Shown here: one piece after another, positions 17,422 to 28,970 of the stretch
Numbering within the stretch: the stretch's first letter is position 1
Layout: every line of letters starts with the position of its first letter
Assembly (NCBI RefSeq): GCF_050947335.1
Contig: NW_027473350.1
Coordinates: 1,116,001 to 1,180,000 of the forward strand
Length of the DNA: 64,000 nt
Source: Megachile rotundata
Lineage: Eukaryota > Arthropoda > Insecta > Hymenoptera > Megachilidae
Direction: 5' to 3'
Made by a program: the position numbers and the translations under genes
The notes under the pieces: model-generated
The model's input: only the letters and a program-made list of their open reading frames with translations
Told to the model about the DNA's origin: nothing
Database searches by the model: none

Positions 17422-17532
17422 TGTAGCGGCTGGCTTCGTGATTTCTTAAGCGATCATGGTAAGTGCAAAAGGCCAGCACGGTTTACGACGTATACGGTCA
17501 AAACGGCTATTTTTGAGGATACCGTTAGATTT
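17422..17532 (+). repeat. 5' LTR remnant (first 111 bp)
   Basis: These 111 bp are identical to 20008-20118 of the 3' LTR, then diverge at 17533 (A) against 20119 (T). Only the beginning of U3 remains. The part of the LTR that carries the poly(A) signal in the 3' copy, and the primer-binding site beyond it, are deleted, and probably the core promoter too. The last bases, TTAGATTT, could belong either to the LTR or to pol. Confidence 0.95.
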
Positions 17533-19849
17533 AGTTCGAGCGTATCACCAGATCCCTGTGCATTCCGATGATGTGGAAAAAACAGCAATAACAACGCCAT
17601 TTGGTTTATTTGAATATGTATCGATGCCATTCGGTTTAAGAAACGCCGCGCAAACGTTTCAACGTTTCATTGATACGGTTCTAAGGGGACTAGACTTTTG
17701 TTACGCATACATCGATGATGTATTAATTGCGTCGGATAGCGAAGCGGAACATGAGGAACATGTTAGGAAACTCCTTGCACGTTTAGACAAATTCGGTATA
17801 ATTATCAATCCCACTAAATGTGTATTCGCTGTGAATGAGGTCGAATTTCTCGGGTACACGGTAAATAGTCAAGGTACAAAGCCATTACCGCGGAAAGTTC
17901 AATCTATTTTAGATTTTCCAAAGCCGACTACCGTGAAACAATTACGTGGTTTTCTAGGAATGATTAATTTTTATAGAAGATTTATTCCTAACGCCGCTCA
18001 GATTCAGGCTCCTCTCAATAAATTGCTTCAAGGTCAAAAATTGAAGAGTAATTCTCCTCTTCATTGGATCCCCGAAGCAGACATCGCGCTAGATAAATTA
18101 AAGAACGCCTTAGCAGACGCCGCCCTTTTAGCGCATCCCTCCACACGCTCGCAACTCGCGATTATGGTGGATGCGTCGGACTTCGCGTTAGGTGCAACGT
18201 TACAGCAGCGAGAAGGAAATTCGTGGCAACCCCTTGCTTTTCATTCGAAATCCTTGTCGCCTGCACAACGTAAGTATAGTGCGTATGATCGGGAGTTATT
18301 AGCTATATATTCAGCGATTAAGCAATTTCGCCACGCGTTGGAAGGTCGGATGTTTACAGTATACACCGATCATAAGCCAATTGTCTTTGCATTTAAACAA
18401 AAACCAGAAAAATGTACCCCGAGACAATTCCGATATTTAGATTTCATTGGCCAGTTCACAACGGATATTCGGCACATTAGTGGGAAAGAAAACGAAGTGG
18501 CTGATGCTCTTTCGCGTGTAGAATCTGTTTCCGTAGCTATTAATTATGATGATTTAGCGGAATCGCAAAATACTGATAGAGAGTTAAAGAAATTAATAGC
18601 GTCTGACACTTCTTTGCAACTAAAACGGGTTAAGTTAATAGCGAGTGACGCCCACATTTATTGCGACGTTTCGACAGGCGATATTCGTCCTTTCGTAACA
18701 AAACCCTTCCGACGGCAAGCGTTCGAATCCGTACATAGGCTCGCGCATCCAGGCGTTAAAGTTACGGTTAAGTTAATTAAAAAGCGTTTTGTGTGGCCGT
18801 CGATGGAGAAGGACTGTCGCGAATGGGTTAGGAGCTGTTTGGATTGTCAACGTGCAAAGATTTCTAGGCATTGCGTAAGTCCGGTTGGAAATTTTGTATC
18901 ACCGTCCGCTAGATTTGAACATATTCATATCGATCTAGTGGGTCCGTTACCATCATCGCGAGGATTTAAATATTGTTTAACTTGCGTGGATAGGTTTACG
19001 CGTTGGCCAGAAGTTTTCCCACTTGAAAACATTGAAGCCGAAACAGTCGCGCGCACTTTGTTAAACGGTTGGATCGCGCGTTTTGGTACACCATTACGAA
19101 TAACGACAGATCAGGGTAGACAATTTGAATCCCGGTTATTTAGCCAGCTAAATAGTTTCTTAGGATCGACGCATTTAAGAACGACTGCGTATCACCCTGC
19201 GGCGAATGGAATGGTCGAGCGTTTTCATAGACAACTAAAAGCAGCCATTAAATGTCATGGTGACGAGCGATGGACCGACGTTTTACCTATTGTATTGTTA
19301 GGGATTCGTTCTGCTTTCCGACCCGATTTAAAAGCATCCGCCGCGGAATTAGTTTATGGTGAAACTTTGCGTTTACCAGCGGAATTTTTCAAAAATTCTG
19401 AGAGAGTGAATACCGATCCGATAGAATTAGTCGATCAACTGCGTACTCAGTTTCGTAAATTACGGCCGGTATCGGGTTCGCGACACGGGGAAAAGAAAGT
19501 ATTCTTGTTTAAAGATTTAAATACTGCGTCTCATGTTTTTGTTCGCGTCGACGCAACGAAAGGTTCTTTACAACAACCTTACGAAGGACCATTTCCAGTA
19601 ATTTCCCGTTCTGAAAAAACTTTTATAATTCGGATTAAAGATAAAGATACCACAGTTTCCATAGATAGGCTAAAACCGGCATATATATTCGAACCCGACG
19701 ATACAGCGAGCGATATTAATGAACAAACGCCAGTATATTTCATGCATCAATCTACGATGCGTGATCAGCCAGCAGGTACAGACAAACTATATCAAACGCG
19801 TTCGGGTAGACGTGTAAGATTCCCGGATCGTTTAGAGGTTGGTCGCTAG
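17456..19849 (+). CDS. truncated gypsy Pol: RT (partial), RNase H, integrase, fused to an LTR-derived leader
   Basis: This 797-codon frame starts at an ATG inside the 5' LTR remnant. About 25 codons are LTR-derived; native pol begins near 17525-17533. RT motif A (DLVRAYHQIPV, Asp25) and the catalytic YIDD (85-88) are present, but fingers and upstream pol are lost. RNase H acidic residues are apparent at D239, E280, D305 and D350. The integrase zinc finger is H427-x3-H431-x29-C461-x2-C464. The DDE triad is D493, D552, E588 with the canonical 35-residue spacing. A GPF motif follows (711-713), then a basic tail with RSGRRVRFPDRL. No chromodomain or env is visible. No stop or frameshift interrupts it. 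The enzyme would have converted element RNA to DNA and integrated it. Without RT N-terminus, gag, protease and an intact 5' LTR, a functional product is unlikely. The chosen start is simply the first in-frame ATG. Confidence 0.93.
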   Translation: MVSAKGQHGLRRIRSKRLFLRIPLDLVRAYHQIPVHSDDVEKTAITTPFGLFEYVSMPFGLRNAAQTFQRFIDTVLRGLDFCYAYIDDVLIASDSEAEHEEHVRKLLARLDKFGIIINPTKCVFAVNEVEFLGYTVNSQGTKPLPRKVQSILDFPKPTTVKQLRGFLGMINFYRRFIPNAAQIQAPLNKLLQGQKLKSNSPLHWIPEADIALDKLKNALADAALLAHPSTRSQLAIMVDASDFALGATLQQREGNSWQPLAFHSKSLSPAQRKYSAYDRELLAIYSAIKQFRHALEGRMFTVYTDHKPIVFAFKQKPEKCTPRQFRYLDFIGQFTTDIRHISGKENEVADALSRVESVSVAINYDDLAESQNTDRELKKLIASDTSLQLKRVKLIASDAHIYCDVSTGDIRPFVTKPFRRQAFESVHRLAHPGVKVTVKLIKKRFVWPSMEKDCREWVRSCLDCQRAKISRHCVSPVGNFVSPSARFEHIHIDLVGPLPSSRGFKYCLTCVDRFTRWPEVFPLENIEAETVARTLLNGWIARFGTPLRITTDQGRQFESRLFSQLNSFLGSTHLRTTAYHPAANGMVERFHRQLKAAIKCHGDERWTDVLPIVLLGIRSAFRPDLKASAAELVYGETLRLPAEFFKNSERVNTDPIELVDQLRTQFRKLRPVSGSRHGEKKVFLFKDLNTASHVFVRVDATKGSLQQPYEGPFPVISRSEKTFIIRIKDKDTTVSIDRLKPAYIFEPDDTASDINEQTPVYFMHQSTMRDQPAGTDKLYQTRSGRRVRFPDRLEVGR
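17525..17533 (+). other. deletion junction, 5' LTR to RT motif A
   Basis: The 5' LTR matches the 3' LTR through 17532 and then changes to RT coding sequence. TTAGATTT at 17525-17532 encodes the Leu-Asp of RT motif A and is also LTR sequence. The junction can only be placed within this shared tract. A shared tract of this kind is the usual trace of microhomology-mediated deletion; its exact length needs the parent element. Confidence 0.75.
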
Positions 19850-20007
19850 CGGTACAAGTAGTTTTAATTGTACATAGTAGGTTAAGGAATGTAAATAAAC
19901 TTTAGGCTTAAACTAGTTGTAATTAGTTGTAAGAGCGCCGCTAGTTAGTACATGTAATTGTTATGTTTTTTTTGTATAACATAGCGTTGGCACTGGTAAG
20001 GGGGTGA
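19850..20007 (+). other. non-coding tail between pol stop and 3' LTR
   Basis: This 158-bp AT-rich stretch carries no open frame of note and no env. An AATAAA hexamer lies at 19894-19899, upstream of the 3' LTR; it may be chance or a weak internal polyadenylation site. The segment ends in the polypurine tract. Confidence 0.8.
19998..20004 (+). promoter_or_regulatory. polypurine tract (plus-strand primer)
   Basis: AAGGGGG lies three bases (TGA) before the 3' LTR start at 20008. In LTR retrotransposons such a purine run just upstream of the 3' LTR resists RNase H and primes plus-strand synthesis. The TGA between tract and LTR also occurs before the 5' LTR, where it is the end of the AATGA target copy, so the LTR edge is uncertain by three bases. 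Confidence 0.75.
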
Positions 20008-20182
20008 TGTAGCGGCTGGCTTCGTGATTTCTTAAGCGATCATGGTAAGTGCAAAAGGCCAGCACGGTTTACGACGTATACGGTCAAAACGGCTATTTTT
20101 GAGGATACCGTTAGATTTTCTCGAGGCATGTTTTGTAGTTTTTCGTCAACGGTCTCAATAGCTACGTACGGCATCATAAACC

Positions 20183-20266
20183 GGGGATTTCCGAAGGGAC
20201 CACGGTTCCGGGCTTGGCGGTCCCTGACCGTGCAGGGGAGCGGTAAGTGGTCACCGGGAAATCCCG
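20183..20266 (+). other. nested inverted repeats inside the 3' LTR
   Basis: Outer arms GGGATTTCC (20184-20192) and GGAAATCCC (20257-20265) are perfect 9-bp complements. Inside, AGGGACC (20195-20201) complements GGTCCCT (20219-20225). CACGGT (20201-20206) complements ACCGTG (20227-20232). The last two pairings cross each other, so they are either alternative stems or a pseudoknot. Whether this segment is transcribed depends on the unknown transcription start. Confidence 0.5.
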
Positions 20267-20392
20267 CTGCATTGCCAAATTTGTCGTTTGAAGACACCCC
20301 CACCAAGGGATGTAAGAGGTGTCGAGAAAACGCATCAAGGGTGCAGAGAGTAGTTCTTAACAAACCTTCGCGCTTAGCACCTCATCCTTTGA

Positions 20393-20398
20393 AATAAA
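20393..20398 (+). promoter_or_regulatory. polyadenylation signal AATAAA in 3' LTR
   Basis: A canonical hexamer lies 60 bp before the LTR end, at the position expected for the poly(A) signal upstream of the R/U5 border. T-rich sequence (ATTTTTGTATT, 20430-20440) follows it. Confidence 0.6.
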
Positions 20399-20458
20399 GA
20401 TTCGCTCCGACTTGATAAAAAACTTAGACATTTTTGTATTCACCCACCAACTCCTAAA

Positions 20459-20463
20459 AATGA
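20459..20463. repeat. 3' target-site duplication AATGA
   Basis: This is the second copy of the pentamer at 17417-17421. The satellite resumes directly after it with CAATCATAC, in phase with the left arm once the element and one copy of AATGA are removed. Confidence 0.85.
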
Positions 20464-21772
20464 CAATCATACAATGACAATCATACAATCACAATCATAC
20501 AATCACAATCATACAATCAGAATCATACAATCACAATCATACAATCACAATCATACAATCACAATCATACAATCACAATCATAGAACCACAATCAGACAA
20601 TCACAATCATACAATCACAATCGTACAATCACAATCATACAATCACAGTCATACGATCACAGTCATATTATCACAATCATACTATCACAATCATACAATC
20701 ACAATCATACAATCACAATCATACAATCACAATCATACAATCGCAATCATACAACCACAATCACACAATCACAGTCATACAATCGCAATCATACAGTCAC
20801 AATCATACAATCACAATCATACAATCAGAATCATACTATCGCAATCATACGATCACAATCATACCATCACAATCATACAATCACAACCATACAATCAGAA
20901 TCATACAATCACAATCATACAATCATAATCATACAATCACAATCATACAATCGCAATCATACAATCACAATATTACAATCACAATCATACAATCACAATC
21001 GTACTATCGCAATCATACAATCACAATCACACCATCACCATCATACAATCACAATCATACAATCATAATCATACAATTACAATCATACAATCACAATCGT
21101 ACAATCACAATCATACAATCACAATCATACAATCACAATCATACAATCGCAATCATACAATTACAATCTCCAAAATACAATCTCCCAAATACAATCATAC
21201 AATCAGAATCATACAATCACAATCATACAATCACAATCATACAATCACAATCATGCAATCACAATCATACAATCATAATCATACAATGACAATCATACAA
21301 TCACAATCATACAATCAGAATCATACAATCACAATCATACAATCACAATCATACAATCACAATCATACTATCACAATCATACAATCATAATCATACAATC
21401 ACAATCATACAATCACAATCATACAATCACAGTCATACAATCACAATCTTACAATCACAATCATACTATCACAATCACACAATCACAATCATACAATCAC
21501 AATCATACAATCACAATCATACAATCAGAATCATACAATCACAATCATACAATCGCAAGCATACAATCACAGTCATACAATCACCATCATACAATCACAA
21601 TCATACAATCGCAATCATACAATTACAATCTCCCAAATACAATCATACAACCACAATCATACAATCACAATCATACAATCACAATCATACTATCACAATC
21701 ATACAATCACAATCATGCAATCACAATCATACAATCATAATCAGACAATGACAATCATACAATCACAATCAT

Positions 21773-23632
21773 ACAATCACAATCATACAATCACAATCAT
21801 AGAACCACAGTCAGACAATCACAATCATACAATCACAATCATACAATCACAATCATACAATCACAATCATACTATCACAATCATACAATCACGATGATAA
21901 GATCACAATCACACAATCACAATCACACAATCACAATCATACAATCACAATCATACAATCACAATCATACAATCGCAAGCATACAATCACAATCATACAA
22001 TCACAATCATACAATCACAATCATACAATCGCAATCATACAATTACAATCTCCCAAATACAATCATACAACCACAATCATACAATCACAATCATACAATC
22101 ACATTCATACTATCACAATCATACAATCACAATCATGCAATCACAATCATACAATCATAATCAGACAATGCCAATCATACAATCACAATCATAGAACCAC
22201 AATCAGACAATCACAATCATACAATCACAATCATACAATCACAATCATGCAATCACAGTCATACAATCACAGTCATACAATCACTATCATACTATCACAA
22301 TCATACAATCACAATCATTCAATCGCAATCATACAATCGCAATCATACAATCACAATCACACAATCGCAATCATACAATCACAATCTTCCAGTCACAATC
22401 ATACAATCACAATCATACTATCGCAATCATACAATCACAATCATACCATCACAATCATACAATTACAATCATACAATCACAATCATACAATCACAATCAT
22501 AAGATCACAATCATACAATCACTATCACACAATCACAATCATACAATCACAATCATACAATCGCGAGCATACAATCACAATCATACAATCATAATCATAC
22601 AATCACAATCGTACAATCCCAATCATACAATTACAATCTCCCAAATACAATCATACAATCACAATCATACACTCACAATCATTGAATCACAATCATACAA
22701 TCACAATCATACAATCACAATCATACAATCACAGTCATACAATCACAGTCATACAATCACAATCATACTATCACAATCATACAATCACAATCATACAATC
22801 ACAATCATACAATCATAATCATACAATCACAATCATACAATCGCAATCATACAATCGCAATCATACAATTACAATCATACAATCACAATCATACAATCAC
22901 AATCATACAATCACAATCATACAGTCACAATCATAAAATCACAATGATACTATCAAAATCATACCATCGCAATCATACAGTCAGAATCATACAATCACAA
23001 TCATACAATCACAATCATACAATCACAATCATACAATCACAATCATACAATCACAATCATACAATCACAATCATACAATCACTGTCATACAATCACAGTC
23101 ATACAATCACAGTCATACAATCACAATCATACAATCACAATCATACTATCACAATCATACTATCACAATCATGCAACCACAATCATACAACCATAATCAG
23201 CCAATTACAATCATACAATCACAATCATACAATCACAATCATACAATCACAATCATACAATCACAATCATAGAACCACAATCAGACAATCACAATCATAC
23301 AATCACAATCGTACAATCACAATCATACAATCACAGTCATACGATCAGAGTCATACAATCACAATCATACTATCACAATCATACAATCACAATCATACAA
23401 TCACAATCATACAATCGCAATCATACAATCACAATCACACAATCACAATCATACAATCGCAATCATACAGTCACAATCATACAATCACAATCATACAGTC
23501 ACAATCATACTATCGCAATCATACGATCACAATCATACCATCACAATCATACAATCACAACCATACAATCAGAATCATACAATCACAATCATACAATCAT
23601 AATCATACAACCACAATCATACAATCGCAATC
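21773..23632 (+). repeat. ~2.1-kb tandem higher-order unit, copy 1
   Basis: Landmarks recur 2156 bp downstream (154 monomers): AGAACCACAGTCAG at 21801/23957, GATGATAAGATCAC at 21893/24049, CATGCAATCACAGTC at 22245/24401. From the CATTGAATC unit onward the offset is 2002, because copy 2 lacks 154 bp (11 monomers). The match fades near 23632. Boundaries are approximate. Confidence 0.75.
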
Positions 23633-23928
23633 ATGCAATCACAATCATACAATCATAATCAGACAATGCCAATCATACAATCACAATCATAGAACCACAA
23701 TCAGACAATCACAATCATACAATCACAATCATACAATCACAATCATGCAATCACAGTCATACAATCACAGTCATACAATCACTATCATACTATCACAATC
23801 ATACAATCACAATCATTCAATCGCAATCATACAATCGCAATCATACAATCACAATCACACAATCGCAATCATACAATCACAATCTTCCAGTCACAATCAT
23901 ACAATCACAATCATACTATCGCAATCAT

Positions 23929-25648
23929 ACAATCACAATCATACAATCACAATCATAGAACCACAGTCAGACAATCACAATCATACAATCACAATCATAC
24001 AATCACAATCATACAATCACAATCATACTATCACAATCATACAATCACGATGATAAGATCACAATCACACAATCACAATCACACAATCACAATCATACAA
24101 TCACAATCATACAATCACAATCATACAATCGCAAGCATACAATCACAATCATACAATCACAATCATACAATCACAATCATACAATCGCAATCATACAATT
24201 ACAATCTCCCAAATACAATCATACAACCACAATCATACAATCACAATCATACAATCACATTCATACTATCACAATCATACAATCACAATCATGCAATCAC
24301 AATCATACAATCATAATCAGACAATGCCAATCATACAATCAGAATCATAGAACCACAATCAGACAATCACAATCATACAATCACAATCATACAATCACAA
24401 TCATGCAATCACAGTCATACAATCACAGTCATACAATCACTATCATACTATCACAATCATACAATCACAATCATTCAATCGCAATCATACAATCGCAATC
24501 ATACAATCACAATCATACAATCACTATCACACAATCACAATCATACAATCACAATCATACAATCGCGAGCATACAATCACAATCATACAATCATAATCAT
24601 ACAATCACAATCGTACAATCCCAATCATACAATTATAATCTCCCAAATACAATCATACAATCACAATCATACACTCACAATCATTGAATCACAATCATAC
24701 AATCACAATCATACAATCACAATCATACAATCACAGTCATACAATCACAGTCATACAATCACAATCATACTATCACAATCATACAATCACAATCATACAA
24801 TCACAATCATACAATCATAATCATACAATCACAATCATACAATCGCAATCATACAATCGCAATCATACAATTACAATCATACAATCCCAATCATACAATC
24901 ACAATCATACAATCACAATCATACAGTCACAATCATAAAATCACAATGATACTATCAAAATCATACCATCGCAATCATACAGTCAGAATCATACAATCAC
25001 AATCATACAATCACAATCATACAATCACAATCATACAATCACAATCATACAATCACAATCATACAATCACAATCATACAATCACTGTCATACAATCACAG
25101 TCATACAATCACAGTCATACAATCACAATCATACAATCACAATCATACTATCACAATCATACTATCACAATCATGCAACCACAATCATACAACCATAATC
25201 AGCCAATTACAATCATACAATCACAATCATACAATCACAATCATACAATCACAATCATACAATCACAATCATACAATCACAATCATAGAACCACAATCAG
25301 ACAATCACAATCATACAATCACAATCGTACAATCACAATCATACAATCACAGTCATACGATCAGAGTCATACAATCACAATCATACTATCACAATCATAC
25401 AATCACAATCATACAATCACAATCATACAATCGCAATCATACAATCACAATCACACAATCACAATCATACAATCGCAATCATACAGTCACAATCATACAA
25501 TCACAATCATACAGTCACAATCATACTATCGCAATCATACGATCACAATCATACCATCACAATCATACAATCACAACCATACAATCAGAATCATACAATC
25601 ACAATCATACAATCATAATCATACAACCACAATCATACAATCGCAATC
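23929..25648 (+). repeat. ~2.1-kb tandem higher-order unit, copy 2
   Basis: This is the downstream partner of 21773-23632, with an internal 11-monomer loss near 24.5 kb. The 23633-23925 stretch between the copies matches 22135-22427 at offset 1498, so the locus is a mosaic of at least two exchanges. Confidence 0.7.
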
Positions 25649-28600
25649 ATACAATCACAATATTACAATCACAATCATACAATCACAATCGTACTATCGC
25701 AATCATACAATCACAATCATACCATCACCATCATACAATCACAATCATACAATCATAATCATACAATTACAATCATACAATCACAATCATACAATCACAA
25801 TCATACAATCACAATCATACAATCACAATCATACAATCGCAATCATACAATTACAATCTCCAAAATACAATCTCCCAAATACAATCATACAATCAGAATC
25901 ATACAATCACAATCATACAATCAGAATCATACAATCACAATCATACAATCACAATCATACAATCACAATCATACTATCACAATCATACAATCACAATCAT
26001 ACATTCACAATCGTACAATCACAATCAGACAATCACAATCATACAATCAATCATACAATCACAATCATACAATCACAATCATACAATCACAATCATACAA
26101 CCACAATCAGACAGTCACAATCATACAATCACAATCATACAAACACAATCATACAATCACAGTCATACAATCACAGTCATACAATCACAATCATACTATC
26201 ACAATCATACAATCACAATCATACAACCACAATCAGACAATCACAATCATACAATCACAATCATACAATCACAGTCGTACAATCACAGTCATACAATCAC
26301 AATCATACTATCACAATCATACAATCACAATCATACAATCACAATCATACAATCATAATCATACAATCACAATCATACAATCACAATCATACAATCGCAA
26401 TCATACAATTACAATCTCCCAAATACAATCATACAATCACAATCATACAATTACAATCATACAATCACAATCATACAATCACAATCATACAATCACAATC
26501 ATACAATCACAATCATACAATCACAATCATACAACCACAATCAGACAATCACAATCATACAATCACAATCATACAATCGCAATCATACAATCATAATCAT
26601 ACAATTACAATCATACAATCACAATCATACAATCACAATCATACAATCACAATCATACAATCACAATCATACAATCACAATCATACAATCACAATCATAC
26701 AATCGCAATCATACAATTACAATCTCCAAAATACAATCTCCCAAATACAATCATACAATCAGAATCATACAATCACAATCATACAATCACAATCATACAA
26801 TCACAATCATACAATCACAATCATACAATCACTGTCATACATTCACAGTCATACAATCACAGTCATACATTCACAATCATACAATCACAATCATACTATC
26901 ACAATCATACAATCACAATCATACAACCACAATCAGACAATCACAATCATACAATCACAATCATACAATCGCAATCATACAATTACAATCTCCAAAATAC
27001 AATATCCCAAATACAATCATACAATCAGAATCATACAATCACAACCATACAATCACAATCATACAATCACAATCATACAATCACAATCATACTATCACAA
27101 TCATACAATCATAATCATACAATCACAATCATACAATCACAATCATACAATCACAGTCATACAATCACAATGTTACAATCACAATCATACTATCACAATC
27201 ACACAATCACAATCATACAATCACAATCATACAATCAGAATCGTACAATCACAATCATACAATCACAATCTTCCAGTCACAATCATACAATCACAATCAT
27301 ACAATCATAATCATACAATCCCAATCATACAATCACAATCATACTATCGCATTCATACAATCACAATCATACCATCACAATCATACAATTACAATCATAC
27401 AATCACAATCATACAATCACAATGATAAGATCACAATCACACAATCACAATCACACAATCACAATCATACAATCACAATCATACAATCACAATCATACAA
27501 TCGCAAGCATACAATCACAATCATACAATCACAATCATACAATCACAATCATACAATCGCAATCATACAACTACAATCTCCCAAATACAATCATACAACC
27601 ACAATCATACAATCACAATCATACAATCACATTCATACTATCACAATCATACAATCACATTCATGCAATCACAATCATACAATCATAATCAGACAATGAC
27701 AATCATACAATCACAATCATAGAACCACAATCAGACAATCACAATCATACAATCACAATCATACAATCACAATCATACAATCACAGTCATACAATCACAG
27801 TCATACAATCACTATCATACTATCACAATCATACAATCACAATCATACAATCGCAATCATACAATCGCAATCATACAATCACAATCACACAATCGCAATC
27901 ATACAATCACAATCTTCCAGTCACAATCATACAATCACAATCATAAGATCACAATCATACAATCACAATCACACAATCACAATCATACAATCACAATCAT
28001 ACAATCGCGAGCATACAATCACAATCATACAATCATAATCATACAATCACAATCGTACAATCCCAATCATACAATTACAATCTCCCAAATACAATCATAC
28101 AATCACAATCAAACACTCACAATCATTGAATCACAATCATACAATCACAATCATACGATCACAATCATACAATTACTACTATACAATCACAATCATACAA
28201 AAACAATCTTACAATCACAATCATACAATCACAATCATACAATCACAATCATACAATCACAATCATACAATCACAATCATACAATCACAATCATACAATC
28301 ACAATCATACAATCACAATCATACAATCACAATCATACAATCACAATCATACAATCACAATCATACAATCACAATCATACAATCAAAATCATACAATCAC
28401 AATCATACAATCACAATCGTGCAATCACAATCATACAATCGCAATCATACAATCGCAATCATACAATCGCAATCATACAATCACAATCAAACAATCACAA
28501 TCATACTACCGCAATCATACAATCACAATCATACCATCACAATCATACAATTACAATCATACAATCACAATCATACAATCATAATCATACAATCAGAATC

Positions 28601-28970
28601 ATACAATCGCAATCATACTATCACAATCATACAATCAAAATCATACAATCACAATCATACAATCACAATCATACAATTACAATCATACAATCACAATCAT
28701 ACAATCACAATCATACAATCACAATCATACAATCACAATCATACTACCACAATCATACAATCACAATCATGCAATCACAATCATACAATCATAATCAGGC
28801 AATGACAATCATACAGTCACAATCATACAATCACAATCATACAATCACAATCATACAATCACAATCATACAATCACAATCATACAATCACAATCATACAA
28901 TCACAATCATAGAACCACAATCAGACAATCACAATCATACAATCACAATCGTACAATCACAATCATACAA
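24400..28970 (+). repeat. ~4.5-kb higher-order block, copy 1
   Basis: The order of variants matches 33360-38080. Offsets are 8958-9126 bp: CATGCAACCAC at 25171/34297, AATGATAAG at 27422/36548, CATTGAATC at 28124/37250. The 9126-bp offset is 12 modulo 14, because the interval holds one 12-bp monomer. The match ends where CACAGGTATACG replaces CACAGTCATACG. Confidence 0.7.
26037..26048 (+). repeat. 12-bp monomer (register break 1)
   Basis: AATCATACAATC stands where AATCATACAATCAC is expected, a 2-bp loss that shifts the array register. It is preceded by ATTCACAATCGTAC and CAGACAATCAC units, as are the three other 12-bp monomers. Confidence 0.9.

Larger units (their letters stand above)
17422..20458 (+). 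mobile_element. Ty3/gypsy (Metaviridae) LTR retrotransposon, internally deleted
   Basis: The element is 3037 bp long, against roughly 5-8 kb for a complete one. Order: 111 bp of 5' LTR, an in-frame junction into RT, RNase H, integrase, pol stop at 19849, 158 bp non-coding, polypurine tract, complete 3' LTR. Missing are most of the 5' LTR, the primer-binding site, gag, protease and the N-terminal RT fingers; no env is present. The order RT-RNase H-integrase and the YIDD motif place it in Ty3/gypsy. Wording of the integrase recalls the CsRn1-like animal lineage, but that is a low-confidence guess. The 5' deletion must postdate cDNA synthesis, since reverse transcription regenerates a full 5' LTR. 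It is the only non-satellite DNA in the window. Confidence 0.96.
20008..20458 (+). repeat. complete 3' LTR (451 bp)
   Basis: It starts TGTAGCGG, as does the 5' remnant. It ends near CTCCTAAA, just before the AATGA target copy, without the usual terminal CA. Its first 111 bp equal the 5' remnant. The middle (20183-20266) is GC-rich with nested inverted repeats. An AATAAA lies at 20393-20398, so the R/U5 boundary should fall shortly downstream. No TATA box could be assigned. GTAAGT, a splice-donor-like hexamer, occurs at 20045-20050 and in the 5' copy. The end coordinate could be 20459 if the target duplication is 4 bp. Confidence 0.92.
13163..21316 (+). repeat. ~5.2-kb higher-order satellite unit, copy 2, split by the retroelement
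   Basis: This is the second copy of the unit at 7955-13040, interrupted at 17421/20464 by the gypsy element. Left of the element it follows copy 1 at offsets 5208 then 5236. Right of it the match continues at offset 8278, a gain of 3042 bp, which equals element plus one 5-bp target duplication. In the first four monomers past the insertion only one base differs from the empty site (TGAC for TCAC near 20475). Similarity is lost near 21316, where AATCAGAATC replaces AATCACAATC. Confidence 0.85.

Noticed and set aside
17533..17600. tRNA primer-binding site after the 5' LTR
   Set aside because: Sequence after the 5' LTR remnant is RT coding, not a tRNA complement. The site has been deleted.
19700..19849. 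C-terminal chromodomain that would target heterochromatin
   Set aside because: After the GPF motif the protein ends in an acidic stretch and a basic RSGRR tail. No aromatic-cage pattern of a chromodomain is visible, so insertion into the satellite cannot be ascribed to one.
19850..20007. env gene, which would make the element an errantivirus-like retrovirus
   Set aside because: Only 158 bp separate the pol stop from the 3' LTR and they hold no coding frame.
20040..20363. Minus-strand frame of 107 codons in the 3' LTR
   Set aside because: It lies wholly within the LTR and flank, has no recognisable domain, and overlaps the inverted-repeat island. It is likely chance.
20128..20397. Plus-strand frame of 89 codons in the 3' LTR
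   Set aside because: It is inside the LTR, ends at the poly(A) signal, and shows no domain or family resemblance.
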